This document shows positions 1 to 8,727 of a DNA stretch of 64,000 nt, piece by piece. The stretch is from Sneathiella chungangensis. Its GTDB lineage: Bacteria > Pseudomonadota > Alphaproteobacteria > Sneathiellales > Sneathiellaceae. The stretch covers positions 186,001 to 250,000 of the forward strand of contig NZ_WTVA01000015.1 of NCBI RefSeq assembly GCF_009882935.1. The letters are read 5' to 3'. The position numbers were made by a program, and so were the translations under genes. The notes below the pieces were generated by a model. That model saw nothing but the letters and a program-made list of their open reading frames with translations, did not search any database and was not told the DNA's origin. Within the stretch, counting starts at the first letter, position 1. Each line of letters opens with the position of its first letter.

Positions 1-1
1 C

Positions 2-97
2 GCGCACGCGACACTCAGTCTGGTCCTGCCCGCATCATCCTATATCAACGGCGTGGCGCTCCCCGTTGACGCCGGCCTGACGATCAAGAACGCCTGA
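2..97 (+). CDS. Short-chain dehydrogenase/reductase, C-terminal fragment (5' end outside window)
   Basis: Only the last 31 codons are present, ending in TGA at 95-97. The tail reads SSYINGVALPVDAG followed by LTIKNA. This is the usual end of classical SDR oxidoreductases, where the YINGxxLPVDGG segment follows the last helix and closes the substrate side. SDRs are cytosolic NAD(P)-dependent enzymes acting on alcohols or ketones. The substrate cannot be told from this piece. It converges on the minus-strand MFS gene 11 bases away and may belong to the same pathway as that cluster, though it is in a separate transcription unit. Confidence 0.8.
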   Translation, partial: AHATLSLVLPASSYINGVALPVDAGLTIKNA

Positions 98-108
98 GGG
101 AGGACAGA

Positions 109-1530
109 TCACTCGGCGAGCTCTTCCGCATTTTCCTTGCGCCACGGGAGCAGGTTATCCCGCGTTAGCGGGCCTGCAACATACAACAGGGATACGACCA
201 AGGCGACGAGCGCCATAATCGCATTGACGAAAAAGGCACGGTCGATGCCGTCCGCCAGGGATGGTGCACTCACGACTATCGCCGTCGTCAGTCCGAGGCC
301 AACGGCGCCGCCCGCATTCTGAACCATGAAAATAATGGCGCTCGCAAGACTGCTGCGTGCGGGATCGATAGAGGTAATCGCCGCCGTCGTGATGGAAGAG
401 TAAAAAAGCCCCGTCCCGATCCCGACAATTAACATTCCGGGCACGAGAGAGGCGAAAGTGGTTCCGGCCTGCAGCCAGGACAGAATAAATACGCCCACCC
501 CCAGGCAGAGCACGCCGATGCTGATCACGAGCTTGGGTCCCAGACGGTCATAGAGTGGCGCCGCGACAAAAGAGGAAAGCGCAAACATACCAAGCATCGG
601 CAAAAGGCCGGCACCCGCCTGCAGCGCAGAAAATCCGAGATCCTTTACCATGAACTGCGGGAGATACAATAGCGTGCCAAAATAGATGGCGGAAACCAGC
701 AATACGGAAATGTTTGAAAATCGAAAATCCTTGTTGGAGAAGACATCTTCGGGCACCAGCGCGTCCAACCCCGCTCTTTTCTCGATAAAGGCAAAGAGGG
801 ATAAAAGGAAAATCGAGACGGCAAACATCGAAATTACCATCGGACTGAGCCAGCCAAAATCCGCGCTAATATCGAGAAGCAACATTAGCAGAAAAAGGCC
901 AAGAGACAGCGCGAGGATACCGGGATAGTCAATTCCTTCCTTGGTATCGTCGTCACCATCTTTGGGAACAGCCCAGAATATGGCAAGAACTGCGATTATT
1001 CCGACTGGAACGTTAATGAAGAAAATCCAACGCCAGCTAAGATAGTCGGCAAAGAATCCTCCGAGCATCGGTCCCATGCCGTTGCCTATTCCGGCAACCC
1101 CCATCAAAAGTCCGCCCGCGAGCGCCGCGCGTTCCTCCGGCAGTAAGCCGTACATCATGCCGATCAAGGATGGCCAGATCATTGATCCGCCAATCCCCAT
1201 GAGGGCCCGTGCCCCAAGCAAGACCCACGCATTCTCCGCAAGGCCGCCAATAAGCGAGAACGAGCAAAAGATTGTCATTCCGATGAAGAAAATACGTCGG
1301 CGACCGAACATATCGGCAAGGCGACCGGCGGTTACAATACATACTCCGAATACCAACGCATATCCGCTGATCACCCATTGGGCGGTCGTGACGTCAACTT
1401 TGAAGGCCGTTTCGATCGACGGGATAACGACATTGAGCGCGGTGAAGTCGTTGCAGATGACCAACGTTCCAAGGAGAAGCGCCACAAGTCCTGCCAATTG
1501 CGTTGCCGTCAGTTTCTGCCGTCCCGCCAT
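109..1530 (-). CDS. MFS drug/metabolite transporter, DHA2 (EmrB/QacA, 14-helix) type
   Basis: This 473-residue inner-membrane protein is a probable proton-coupled exporter or importer. The N-terminus has the DHA2 signature around residues 24-40 (NDFTALNVVIPSIE), followed by motif A (GRLADMFGRRR). A motif C-like stretch (GNGMGPMLGG) lies near residue 155, which is typical of antiporters. Length and hydrophobic profile fit 14 helices. The ATG at 1530 is preceded by AAGGG. It is the last gene of the minus-strand cluster that begins at 9561. Co-location with CoA-ligase and acyl-CoA dehydrogenase genes suggests it moves the pathway substrate or a toxic intermediate, but that is inference; the family is mostly known for drug efflux. 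Confidence 0.9.
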   Translation of the reverse strand: MAGRQKLTATQLAGLVALLLGTLVICNDFTALNVVIPSIETAFKVDVTTAQWVISGYALVFGVCIVTAGRLADMFGRRRIFFIGMTIFCSFSLIGGLAENAWVLLGARALMGIGGSMIWPSLIGMMYGLLPEERAALAGGLLMGVAGIGNGMGPMLGGFFADYLSWRWIFFINVPVGIIAVLAIFWAVPKDGDDDTKEGIDYPGILALSLGLFLLMLLLDISADFGWLSPMVISMFAVSIFLLSLFAFIEKRAGLDALVPEDVFSNKDFRFSNISVLLVSAIYFGTLLYLPQFMVKDLGFSALQAGAGLLPMLGMFALSSFVAAPLYDRLGPKLVISIGVLCLGVGVFILSWLQAGTTFASLVPGMLIVGIGTGLFYSSITTAAITSIDPARSSLASAIIFMVQNAGGAVGLGLTTAIVVSAPSLADGIDRAFFVNAIMALVALVVSLLYVAGPLTRDNLLPWRKENAEELAE

Positions 1531-1556
1531 CGCAATCCCTTATGTGCATGCTCGTG

Positions 1557-2018
1557 TTAGTCAGCGTCCCGGCATTTAATCATACGAAGTGGTGTATATT
1601 CAATAACAACCTGACCGTGCTGGTTCACGATCTGATTACGTGTTCTGACAAGCCCGCGGGTTCCCTTCGAGGTGAGCCGCGCCTCAATCACTTCGCATTC
1701 GACATGCAATGTATCTCCGGCAAAGACCGGCGCACGGACATTGAGCTCCATATGGAGGAAAGCGAGACCGGTGTGCTGCATGGTGGATTGGACAAGCAAG
1801 CCTTCGGCAATCGTATAGGCAAGCGCACCCGGCGCAACGCGCCCGCGGATATCGGAATGGGCCTCCAGATACTCCATATCCGTGAAGAGCACCTCGGTCA
1901 TGCCGGTGCAATTGATAAAATTGACGATATCGGCCTCGGTGACCGTCCGGCCGATGGTCTGGAATTTGCGTCCGATCGGCAATTCCTCGTAATGCAGTCC
2001 TAATCCGACAATTTCCAT
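1557..2018 (-). CDS. MaoC-like hotdog-fold protein lacking the usual hydratase dyad
   Basis: This 153-residue single-hotdog protein resembles MaoC/(R)-specific enoyl-CoA hydratases, which add water to 2-enoyl-CoA. The family motif reads roughly TGDxNPxHxD. The corresponding stretch here (residues 38-47) reads TGMTEVLFTD, so the catalytic Asp aligns with Met40 and the His with Phe45. The downstream APGALAYTIAEGLL segment, matching the family's AxGxxxxxxxxG helix, is intact. It sits between two MFS genes in the catabolic cluster. The ATG at 2018 has AGAGGAAA upstream. It may bind a CoA thioester without hydrating it, act as a thioesterase-like hotdog, or use other residues. Fold assignment is good; function is open. 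Confidence 0.75.
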   Translation of the reverse strand: MEIVGLGLHYEELPIGRKFQTIGRTVTEADIVNFINCTGMTEVLFTDMEYLEAHSDIRGRVAPGALAYTIAEGLLVQSTMQHTGLAFLHMELNVRAPVFAGDTLHVECEVIEARLTSKGTRGLVRTRNQIVNQHGQVVIEYTPLRMIKCRDAD

Positions 2019-2063
2019 TATCTTTTCCTCTAGTTCCCAAAGTAGAAAGAATGCGTTTTACCC

Positions 2064-3299
2064 TTATAGCTCAGTTTTAATTTTCGCCAGCATCAGCCAG
2101 GCGCCGCTTGAGGCGACAATCAGGGCGATCAGGCCATAGGCATGCCAGTATTCCCGGGAATCGCCGACGATCACGCCAAAGATCGTGGGCAGGATCAATA
2201 CGCCCAAGAACATGGCGCTTGAGCCGAGCGCGGTCGCTTCCGTTCTGTATTTCCCGCCGAAGGCCGCAAAGGCGCCATAGGCAATACCGGTAAAGCCGCT
2301 CGCGGTCGCGCCGGCGGTAACCGCGACAAGAAGTACAAACCAGATGGACCAGCTTTCAGATAGCTGGCCCGCAGCAATCGCCGCAAACGCCATGACAATC
2401 CCCAGCAGGCCGAGGAGACGGATCGAGGAGATATAACGATCCGCAAGCCAGCCCCAGATCGGGCGGCTGGCGACACCTGAGATCTGGTACAGTGCCAGCA
2501 CCTGCCCGGCTGCGATCAGGTCAAGGCCCGTTCTTTCCGTCAAATGCAAAGCCATGAAGCCGATGAAACAGAGTTGCGATCCCGCATAGGAAAAACTGGC
2601 GAGGGAAAGCAGCCGCATGAGGGCGCTATCACGGAGGAGATAGAGCGGACGCCAGAGTTCCGCCTTAAAGAGGCGATGCGTCCTGTTCCGGTCCTCATCC
2701 CAGCTGTTCCGATAATATTGAAAGGCGGCAATCAGCAGCACGGCCGGCAGCACCTGAACCCAGAACGCCATCCGCCAACCGAATTCGACGGCCACGAACG
2801 GCAGGAGCAAGGCCCCCAGAACGCCGCCAAGAGGAACCCCGATCTGCCGGATCGAAAACACCAGATTAAGGACGTTGGGTTTCGTGCGCGGAATGAGCAA
2901 ATGAGTTGAGACCGGCGCCGTCGCGCCATATCCGCTGCCCAGCACGAAGGCGCAGAGCGCAAGGGCGCCTAATCCACCTGATCCGGCAATCACCAGCATG
3001 GCGACGACGCCCAGCATGACAAATTGCCCGACCCGAACAGCGCCGAATTTCTGGATGAAATCTGGCGAGAATAACGCCGAGGCGATGCCGACACCATAAA
3101 CGGTGGACACGAAAAATCCGATGAGATGCCCATCCACACCGAGGTCCATGGCAATTTTTGGCGCGAGCGTCGGTGCGGAAAAGGCCGCCATCGTCGCCAG
3201 CGTCTGCATGGCCAGGGTCAGGAGCAAAGGACCGTAGGGAATGCCGGCAGCCAACCCCGCCCCGCTTCCTGACTCGCCCTCGCGGCCGGACGGCGCCAT
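2064..3299 (-). CDS. MFS transporter, 12-helix type
   Basis: This 411-residue inner-membrane transporter has about 12 hydrophobic segments and a short polar N-terminal tail (residues 1-20). A central cytoplasmic loop near residue 200 is rich in charged residues (YYRNSWDEDRNRTHR). There is no DHA2-type 14-helix core, so it is not a paralogue of the exporter at 109-1530. Its best general match in my reading is the set of MFS carriers of organic or aromatic acids and the CynX/NimT-like carriers, but I cannot name a substrate. The start at 3299 lies just after the stop of the SnoaL-like gene (TAG ending at 3303), so the two are probably translated from one mRNA. It is a likely uptake system for the cluster's substrate. 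Confidence 0.85.
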   Translation of the reverse strand: MAPSGREGESGSGAGLAAGIPYGPLLLTLAMQTLATMAAFSAPTLAPKIAMDLGVDGHLIGFFVSTVYGVGIASALFSPDFIQKFGAVRVGQFVMLGVVAMLVIAGSGGLGALALCAFVLGSGYGATAPVSTHLLIPRTKPNVLNLVFSIRQIGVPLGGVLGALLLPFVAVEFGWRMAFWVQVLPAVLLIAAFQYYRNSWDEDRNRTHRLFKAELWRPLYLLRDSALMRLLSLASFSYAGSQLCFIGFMALHLTERTGLDLIAAGQVLALYQISGVASRPIWGWLADRYISSIRLLGLLGIVMAFAAIAAGQLSESWSIWFVLLVAVTAGATASGFTGIAYGAFAAFGGKYRTEATALGSSAMFLGVLILPTIFGVIVGDSREYWHAYGLIALIVASSGAWLMLAKIKTEL

Positions 3300-3302
3300 C
3301 GC

Positions 3303-3812
3303 CTAGGATCCGTCTTTCCAGGAACCTTTCGGACGGGCGAGATAGGCCTGGGTTTCCGGCTGCGCGACCAGCATCCGGCCCCATTTGGCGCAAACTTTCG
3401 CCAGCCTTTCCGGATGGACGCCGAGCTGCGCCATGGCAACGCCGCCATTGACGGATTCGCGATAATCCGAAATGAGGCCGTCTCTCAGCTCAAAACGGCT
3501 CATCCCGTCGATAATCACTCTCTTGCCCTCGAACTCCGGCACTTTTGACGTAAAGCTGGATAGCGACCATGCGTAAGCGAGATTGCCCTCGCATATCGGA
3601 TCGAACATCTCCCAACGATAATCCTCTCCCGCATCTCGATGAAACAAGTCGGACATCATATGGGCGATATCGGCCCTTCCCTTGTGATCGCCATAGACAT
3701 AGTCATGATAGACGGCGTCTTCCGTGAAGCAGGCGGCGAAGGCGTCCCCGTCGCCCGCTTCGGCCGCCGCCGAAAACCGTGCCAGTAACTTCTTGAACTC
3801 TTGCGTATTCAT
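3303..3812 (-). CDS. SnoaL/NTF2-like fold protein
   Basis: This 169-residue cytosolic protein starts with the typical SnoaL/NTF2-like helix and strand pattern: LARFSAAAEAGDGDAFAACF, then TEDAVYHDYVYGDHKG near residues 30-45. That is the usual 'age-and-stage' opening in which a small molecule binds inside a cone-shaped barrel. Family members include polyketide cyclases, steroid isomerases and limonene epoxide hydrolases, as well as non-enzymatic binders. The His/Asp-rich stretch at the start of the barrel could line the pocket. A strong ribosome site (AGGGGGG) precedes the ATG at 3812. It lies between the MFS gene and the nitronate monooxygenase-like gene, so an isomerase, hydrolase or dehydratase step in the same pathway is plausible but unproven. 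Confidence 0.75.
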   Translation of the reverse strand: MNTQEFKKLLARFSAAAEAGDGDAFAACFTEDAVYHDYVYGDHKGRADIAHMMSDLFHRDAGEDYRWEMFDPICEGNLAYAWSLSSFTSKVPEFEGKRVIIDGMSRFELRDGLISDYRESVNGGVAMAQLGVHPERLAKVCAKWGRMLVAQPETQAYLARPKGSWKDGS

Positions 3813-3842
3813 AGGCTGCCCCCCTGGGTTAATGGGTCGCCT

Positions 3843-4820
3843 TTAAGCGGATGCCAGGGCTTTCAGGCGTCCCTTAATAATTTCCTCCGCTTCGTTCATA
3901 ATCCGGTCGATCAGTTCCTTGCAGGTCGGATTGTCGTGGATCAGGCCGGCAACCATGCCACAGCTCCAGGCCCCGATGCCGACATCCCCCTCCTGCATGA
4001 CCTTGGGATAAACGCCGCCCACCAGATCGACTATATCCTCGATCTTGGTATTGGCGCCTTTCTCCCGCTCGATTTCGAGAACTTTCTCGACTGCCGGATT
4101 GTCGAGCACCCGTTCGGTATTGCGAAGCGGGCGCATGATCAGCCGGGTGTCCAGCTCCGTTGCGGCGATAATCGCATCCTTGACGTTCTGATGCACCGGC
4201 GCTTCCTTCGTCACCATGAAACGGGTGCCCATATTGATACCGTCCGCGCCCAGCGCGAGCGCGGCAACAAGCTGCTGGGCGTTACCCATACCGCCAGAGG
4301 CAACAAAGGGAATCGTCAATTCTTCGGCGGCCCGCGGCAGAAGGATCATGTTCGGGATATCGTCTTCCCCGGGATGGCCCCCGCATTCGAACCCGTCGAC
4401 GCTGACGGCGTCACAGCCGATTTTCTCGGCCTTCAGGGAATGGCGCACAGAGGTGCATTTATGGATAACCTTGATGCCCGCATCTTTGAGCGCCGGCATA
4501 TAGGCTTCCGGGCTGCGGCCGGCGGTTTCAACGATCTTGACCCCGCCTTTGACGATAGCTTCGATATATTCGGGATAGGGCGGCGCCGTAAAGCTCGGCA
4601 GGAAGGTCAGATTGACACCAAAGGGCTTGTCCGTCATGTCCTTGCAGCGAGCGATTTCATTGGCGAGATCCGCCGGGGTCTTTTGCGTAAGTCCGGTAAT
4701 GATACCGAGGCCGCCCGCGTTAGATACAGCAGCGGCGAGTTCGGCGAAGCCGACATAATGCATGCCGCCCTGGATGATCGGGTGCTTGATACCGAAAAGT
4801 TCTGTAATTCTTGTTTTCAT
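3843..4820 (-). CDS. Nitronate monooxygenase / 2-nitropropane dioxygenase-like flavoprotein
   Basis: This 325-residue FMN-binding TIM-barrel protein opens with KHPIIQGGMHYVG and AVSNAGGLGIITG, the usual start of the NMO/NPD family. It carries the family segment GFECGGHPGEDD near residue 145 and an FMN-phosphate-binding stretch (ASGGMGNAQQLVAALALGAD) near residues 190-210. Characterised members oxidise alkyl nitronates or propionate-3-nitronate. Sequence relatives include FabK-type enoyl reductases and flavin proteins in sterol and aromatic degradation operons, so a reductase role on a CoA-bound intermediate is also possible. GGAGG precedes the ATG at 4820. It follows the AidB-type dehydrogenase in the cluster with 152 bases between them, leaving room for an internal promoter. 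Confidence 0.85.
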   Translation of the reverse strand: MKTRITELFGIKHPIIQGGMHYVGFAELAAAVSNAGGLGIITGLTQKTPADLANEIARCKDMTDKPFGVNLTFLPSFTAPPYPEYIEAIVKGGVKIVETAGRSPEAYMPALKDAGIKVIHKCTSVRHSLKAEKIGCDAVSVDGFECGGHPGEDDIPNMILLPRAAEELTIPFVASGGMGNAQQLVAALALGADGINMGTRFMVTKEAPVHQNVKDAIIAATELDTRLIMRPLRNTERVLDNPAVEKVLEIEREKGANTKIEDIVDLVGGVYPKVMQEGDVGIGAWSCGMVAGLIHDNPTCKELIDRIMNEAEEIIKGRLKALASA

Positions 4821-4972
4821 GGATGCCTCCAGCGCATTGTTGTTTTTTGTTCTTTATAGGAAGTGATCACCTGCGGCGCAACGACCCGTCGCAAGAGGCA
4901 ATCCTTATATGTGATTATTTAACGGTTCCGGGAACGAATTGGCAATGAACAAATGCTCATCCGTATCGAAAA

Positions 4973-6643
4973 TCACATGGACGCCCCCGCCCGCTCGAGA
5001 ATTCCGTCAAAATCTGTGTCCTCCGGAAGGGTTCCGAAAGCCCCGGACCAGTATTCTCCGAGGCGCGACGCGCAAAAGGCGTCCGCCACCGACGGCGGGG
5101 CATGCCTCACCAGTAAAGCGCCCTGCCAGGCGAGCGCCATCATCTCGGTAATCCGCCGTGCGCGCGTTTCGAAATTACCGGTTTCCCGAACTTCGGCCTG
5201 CAGGCGGGTCAAATGCGCATCCAGCAGGCGGTTGCCGCCCTTCGCCTGCTCGACCTCCGCAAAAAAGGCGGGAAGCGCGCCGGGATCCTTGTACAGCGCG
5301 CGCAGCACATCGAGACAAATCACATTCCCGGATCCTTCCCAGATGCTGTTGACCGGTGCCTCGCGGTATAGCCGCGGCAGAATGCTCTCCTCTATGTAAC
5401 CGGGACCGCCATGACATTCCATCGCTTCATAAACATGGGCCGGGGTCCGTTTGCATATCCAGTATTTGCCGATTGCCGTGCCAATACGCGCAAGCGCCGC
5501 TTCCGCCGGGTCTGTCTCGCCCGCCCCGATCGCGCGGCCAAGCCGGAGGAATAGCGTCGTCGCCGCCTCCGACTCCAGTGCGAGATCGGCCAGCACGTTC
5601 TGCATCAAGGGTTGCTGGATCAATTTCTTCTGAAATGCGGACCGGTAACTCGCGTGATGGATCGCCTGGGTGAGGGCCTGGCGCATCAGCGCCGCGGAAC
5701 CGACAGCGCAGTAATAGCGGGTTCCCTGCACCATCTCGATGATCGTGCGCACGCCGCGCCCTTCCTCGCCGAGCATCAGGCCCCAGGCATCAACCAGTTC
5801 CATCTCGCTTGACGCGTTGGACTTGTTCCCCAGCTTGTCTTTCAGGCGCTGGATATAGAGGCCGTTCCGCGTCCCGTCCGGCCGCCATCTCGGCAGCAGA
5901 AAGCAGCTCAGGCCATTGTCCGTATAGGCAAGCGAGAGGAACGCGTCCGACATGGGGGCCGAGCAGAAAAACTTGTGACCGGTGAGAATATAGGACGCGC
6001 CGGGCCCCGTCGCAGTTCCCTCCGGTCGGGCAGTGGTCGAATTCGCGCGGACATCCGATCCCCCCTGCTTTTCCGTCATGAACATGCCCATGGTGATGCT
6101 CTTTTTCTCGCTCGCCGGGATATCGCGAGGGTCATATTCCGTCTTTAACAGGCGCGGAATCCATTCATCTGCAATCTCCGGCGTGGCTTTGAGCGCTGGC
6201 ACCACCGCGTAGCTCATCGCCATCGGGCAGAGAACGCCGCCCTCAATCTGATTGAGCAGATAGGAAAGAGCGCCATGGGCCACATGATTGCCCTCACGCG
6301 GGTTGTTCCAGGCAAAGCTCGGCACGTCATTGGCAATCGCAAGATCCATCAGGTTGTGATAGGCCGGATGGAAGGTTACCTGATTGATCCGCATGCCGTT
6401 GCGGTCGAAGGCCTTCATCTCGGGTGGAAAGCGGTTCGCCTGATTGGCCCATTCCAGCGTTTCTTCCGATCCCGCCTTCATGGCGAAATCGATGACGGCC
6501 CGCTCGGCCCATCCGGCCCCTTCGCGCTGCAACCCCTCCTGTAGCGCCTGATCTTTGCCATAGAGATCCTGATCCCCGAGCACAGGCGGAACATTCGTCA
6601 CCTCGTGGGTGGGCAGACTGGAAATCGGGCTACGGATGGTCAT
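4973..6643 (-). CDS. AidB-type acyl-CoA dehydrogenase family flavoprotein
   Basis: This protein has 556 residues from the ATG at 6643, chosen because AAAGGAGC lies just upstream; a non-ATG start at 6673 would add 10 residues. The N-terminal region (REGAGW, then a FHPAYH segment) and the FAD-contacting MTEKQGGSDV stretch near residue 190 match E. coli AidB, not the roughly 380-residue beta-oxidation dehydrogenases. The C-terminal half has the ACAD features ECHGGPGYIEESILPRLYRE and NSIWEGSGNVICLD. AidB itself is a FAD protein with weak isovaleryl-CoA dehydrogenase activity and a DNA-protective role in alkylation stress. Here it sits between a CoA ligase and an NMO-like gene, which favours a metabolic role on an acyl-CoA. 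Confidence 0.88.
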   Translation of the reverse strand: MTIRSPISSLPTHEVTNVPPVLGDQDLYGKDQALQEGLQREGAGWAERAVIDFAMKAGSEETLEWANQANRFPPEMKAFDRNGMRINQVTFHPAYHNLMDLAIANDVPSFAWNNPREGNHVAHGALSYLLNQIEGGVLCPMAMSYAVVPALKATPEIADEWIPRLLKTEYDPRDIPASEKKSITMGMFMTEKQGGSDVRANSTTARPEGTATGPGASYILTGHKFFCSAPMSDAFLSLAYTDNGLSCFLLPRWRPDGTRNGLYIQRLKDKLGNKSNASSEMELVDAWGLMLGEEGRGVRTIIEMVQGTRYYCAVGSAALMRQALTQAIHHASYRSAFQKKLIQQPLMQNVLADLALESEAATTLFLRLGRAIGAGETDPAEAALARIGTAIGKYWICKRTPAHVYEAMECHGGPGYIEESILPRLYREAPVNSIWEGSGNVICLDVLRALYKDPGALPAFFAEVEQAKGGNRLLDAHLTRLQAEVRETGNFETRARRITEMMALAWQGALLVRHAPPSVADAFCASRLGEYWSGAFGTLPEDTDFDGILERAGASM

Positions 6644-6694
6644 AGCGAAGCTCCTTTGCGACAGACGTGACACCCTTCTATATGTATCGCGTTA

Positions 6695-8581
6695 TCAGTT
6701 TTGCCAAATCACCTCGTGGCGAAGGGTATATGACCCAAGCTTGTCGGCGATCTGTTGTCCCAGCACTTCCTTGTCCCCGCCGGTAACGGTAATCTCCGCG
6801 ACGCTCCCATGAACAGGGTGATTATCCACGCTAACGGAAATATCGACGCCATTGACGCGGAAGGGGGCAAGATCCGCATCGAAGACCTTCACGGCGGCAT
6901 CATGACGAAGCGCCGGTTTGAATATCTTGCCAACGCCGGTCAGGGGCATGGCATCAATAATCGTCAGATCCGCCGGATTCGCCGCCCGTTCCGGTATCCT
7001 CTCAAGCGCGAAGTCCTTGAGCTCGTCCGGCGTCGCTTTCGCACCCGGTTTCAACTGAACATAGGCGACGGGAATTTCGCCGGCATATGAATCTGGCCTG
7101 CCGACGGCGGCGGCCAGCTCGACGGCCGGATGCTCGTGCAGCGCCTCCTCGACAATGGACGGGTCGATATTGTGACCGCCACGGATGATCACATCCTTCG
7201 CCCGACCGGTCAGCCAGACATAGCCGTCTTTATCGATGCGGCCAAGGTCTCCCGATCGCAGCCAGCCATCGGTGGTGAAGGCCTTCTGATTATAGGCGGT
7301 CTGGACATAGCCCGGCATCACGCAGATGCCCTTCATGATGATCTCACCGATTTCGTCGGGGTCTGAAAACCGGGTGATCTTGCCAGTCTCGTCGATATGC
7401 GCGGATTTCACGTCGACATAGGGAAACCGCAATCCGACGGAGCCGAAGCGCACTTCGCCGTCCTGCGGCTGCATGGTGGTGAAGCAGGTCACTTCCGTCA
7501 TACCATAGCCTTCCAGCATCGGCACGCCCGCCTGCTTGCTTATCGCCTTCAGCACCTCTACGGGCGCCGCCGATCCACCGGTCAACCCGGCGCGCAAACT
7601 GCTGATATCGGTATCGCCCACAGGAATGTTCAACAGCGCCGACAACATGGTCGGCACGCCGCCAAGTACGGTGACGCCATATTTTTCGACCAAACGCCAG
7701 TAACTGCCGACAACCAGCGGATCGCGAAAACCCTGCGGGCTGACGATGACCAGCGTCACCCCGTTCAGTATCGGCACGAGGCCGACGACGATGGATCCGC
7801 TGATATGAAACATGGGTAGCCCCGCAAGCAGGCAATCCTTGGACGAGTAACCGAGACCGAAACCGCTCGAGGCGACCTGGGACAGCTGCATCCGGTTGGT
7901 ATGAGGCGCGAGTTTCGGAACGCCGGTCGTGCCGCCGGTATGATAATAGCCGACAACGTCATCCAATTGCTCGTTGCGCGGCCCGTTAATTGCGCTCGCG
8001 TCCTGTTTTGCGATCATGTCATCGAGGGGGAATATCTTTTTGCCGTCGCATTCCGCGCCGCCGCCCAGAACATATACCGCCTTCAAGTTCGGCATCCGGT
8101 CGATCACATAGGCGGCCTTCGCCCAGAGTTCCGGGCTTAACGCCTGCCCCGTCGCGATCAGGATGGTCGCATTGGCCGCTTCGGCAATACCGAGAATATG
8201 CTCCGGCTCCAACAACGGATTGACGGCATTGACCGTGCCCACCGTCTCCGCCCCCAGCATCGTGAAATAGGCCTGCGGACAGAGCGGGATGAGATAGGTG
8301 ACCGTCTCCCCTTTTTGGAGGCCTGCCGAAAGAAACAGATTGGCCGTCTGGTTGACCTTGGCAAGCAGATCCCGATAGGAGATGACCTTGCCCTCCCCCA
8401 TCGGATCACCCGGCGGCAGCGCAATCAGCGACGGTTTGTCGCCATATTGCTCGACGACCGCACAAAAGGCATCGTAAACATTTTTGTAAGGCACCCATTC
8501 CTCGATCGGCGTCTGTTCAAATTTTTCGACGTCCGCAAGGCTCTCAAAGGGTAAATTAAACTTCCTGAAGGCTTCCGCCAT
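6695..8581 (-). CDS. Acyl-CoA synthetase / AMP-dependent acid:CoA ligase
   Basis: It has 628 residues from the ATG at 8581, preferred over an in-frame start at 8626 because GGGAGG lies 6 bases upstream. It activates a carboxylic acid to its acyl-AMP and then its CoA thioester. The phosphate-binding loop reads YYHTGGTTGVPK near residue 210, followed by EGYGMTEV near 350 and a hinge region GRAKDVIIRGGHNI near 465. The acyl-adenylate lysine lies in LTGVGKIFKPALR near 550. The last 70 or so residues extend past the usual C-terminal domain. It belongs to the medium or aromatic acid ligase group by general look, with no clear specificity. It is the second gene of the cluster and supplies the CoA ester used by the AidB-type dehydrogenase. 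Confidence 0.9.
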   Translation of the reverse strand: MAEAFRKFNLPFESLADVEKFEQTPIEEWVPYKNVYDAFCAVVEQYGDKPSLIALPPGDPMGEGKVISYRDLLAKVNQTANLFLSAGLQKGETVTYLIPLCPQAYFTMLGAETVGTVNAVNPLLEPEHILGIAEAANATILIATGQALSPELWAKAAYVIDRMPNLKAVYVLGGGAECDGKKIFPLDDMIAKQDASAINGPRNEQLDDVVGYYHTGGTTGVPKLAPHTNRMQLSQVASSGFGLGYSSKDCLLAGLPMFHISGSIVVGLVPILNGVTLVIVSPQGFRDPLVVGSYWRLVEKYGVTVLGGVPTMLSALLNIPVGDTDISSLRAGLTGGSAAPVEVLKAISKQAGVPMLEGYGMTEVTCFTTMQPQDGEVRFGSVGLRFPYVDVKSAHIDETGKITRFSDPDEIGEIIMKGICVMPGYVQTAYNQKAFTTDGWLRSGDLGRIDKDGYVWLTGRAKDVIIRGGHNIDPSIVEEALHEHPAVELAAAVGRPDSYAGEIPVAYVQLKPGAKATPDELKDFALERIPERAANPADLTIIDAMPLTGVGKIFKPALRHDAAVKVFDADLAPFRVNGVDISVSVDNHPVHGSVAEITVTGGDKEVLGQQIADKLGSYTLRHEVIWQN

Positions 8582-8727
8582 TCTTTCCCTCCCGTTTTTC
8601 TTATTCTTTTGAGGATGGTTCGCCATCCTTCCATTGAACCGTATGATGCCAGATACAGGGCAAGATACAAATCAATTTCGCCGCCGCGACGCCGGAGCCC
8701 GCCATTTTTCCCGCGGACGGAGTTTTC

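Noticed and set aside
3801-4859. Plus-strand reading frame of 352 codons opposite the nitronate monooxygenase-like gene
   Set aside because: The minus-strand frame has a clear family match and ribosome site. The plus-strand product is His/Arg/Asp-rich without family motifs, as expected for an antisense frame in GC-rich DNA.
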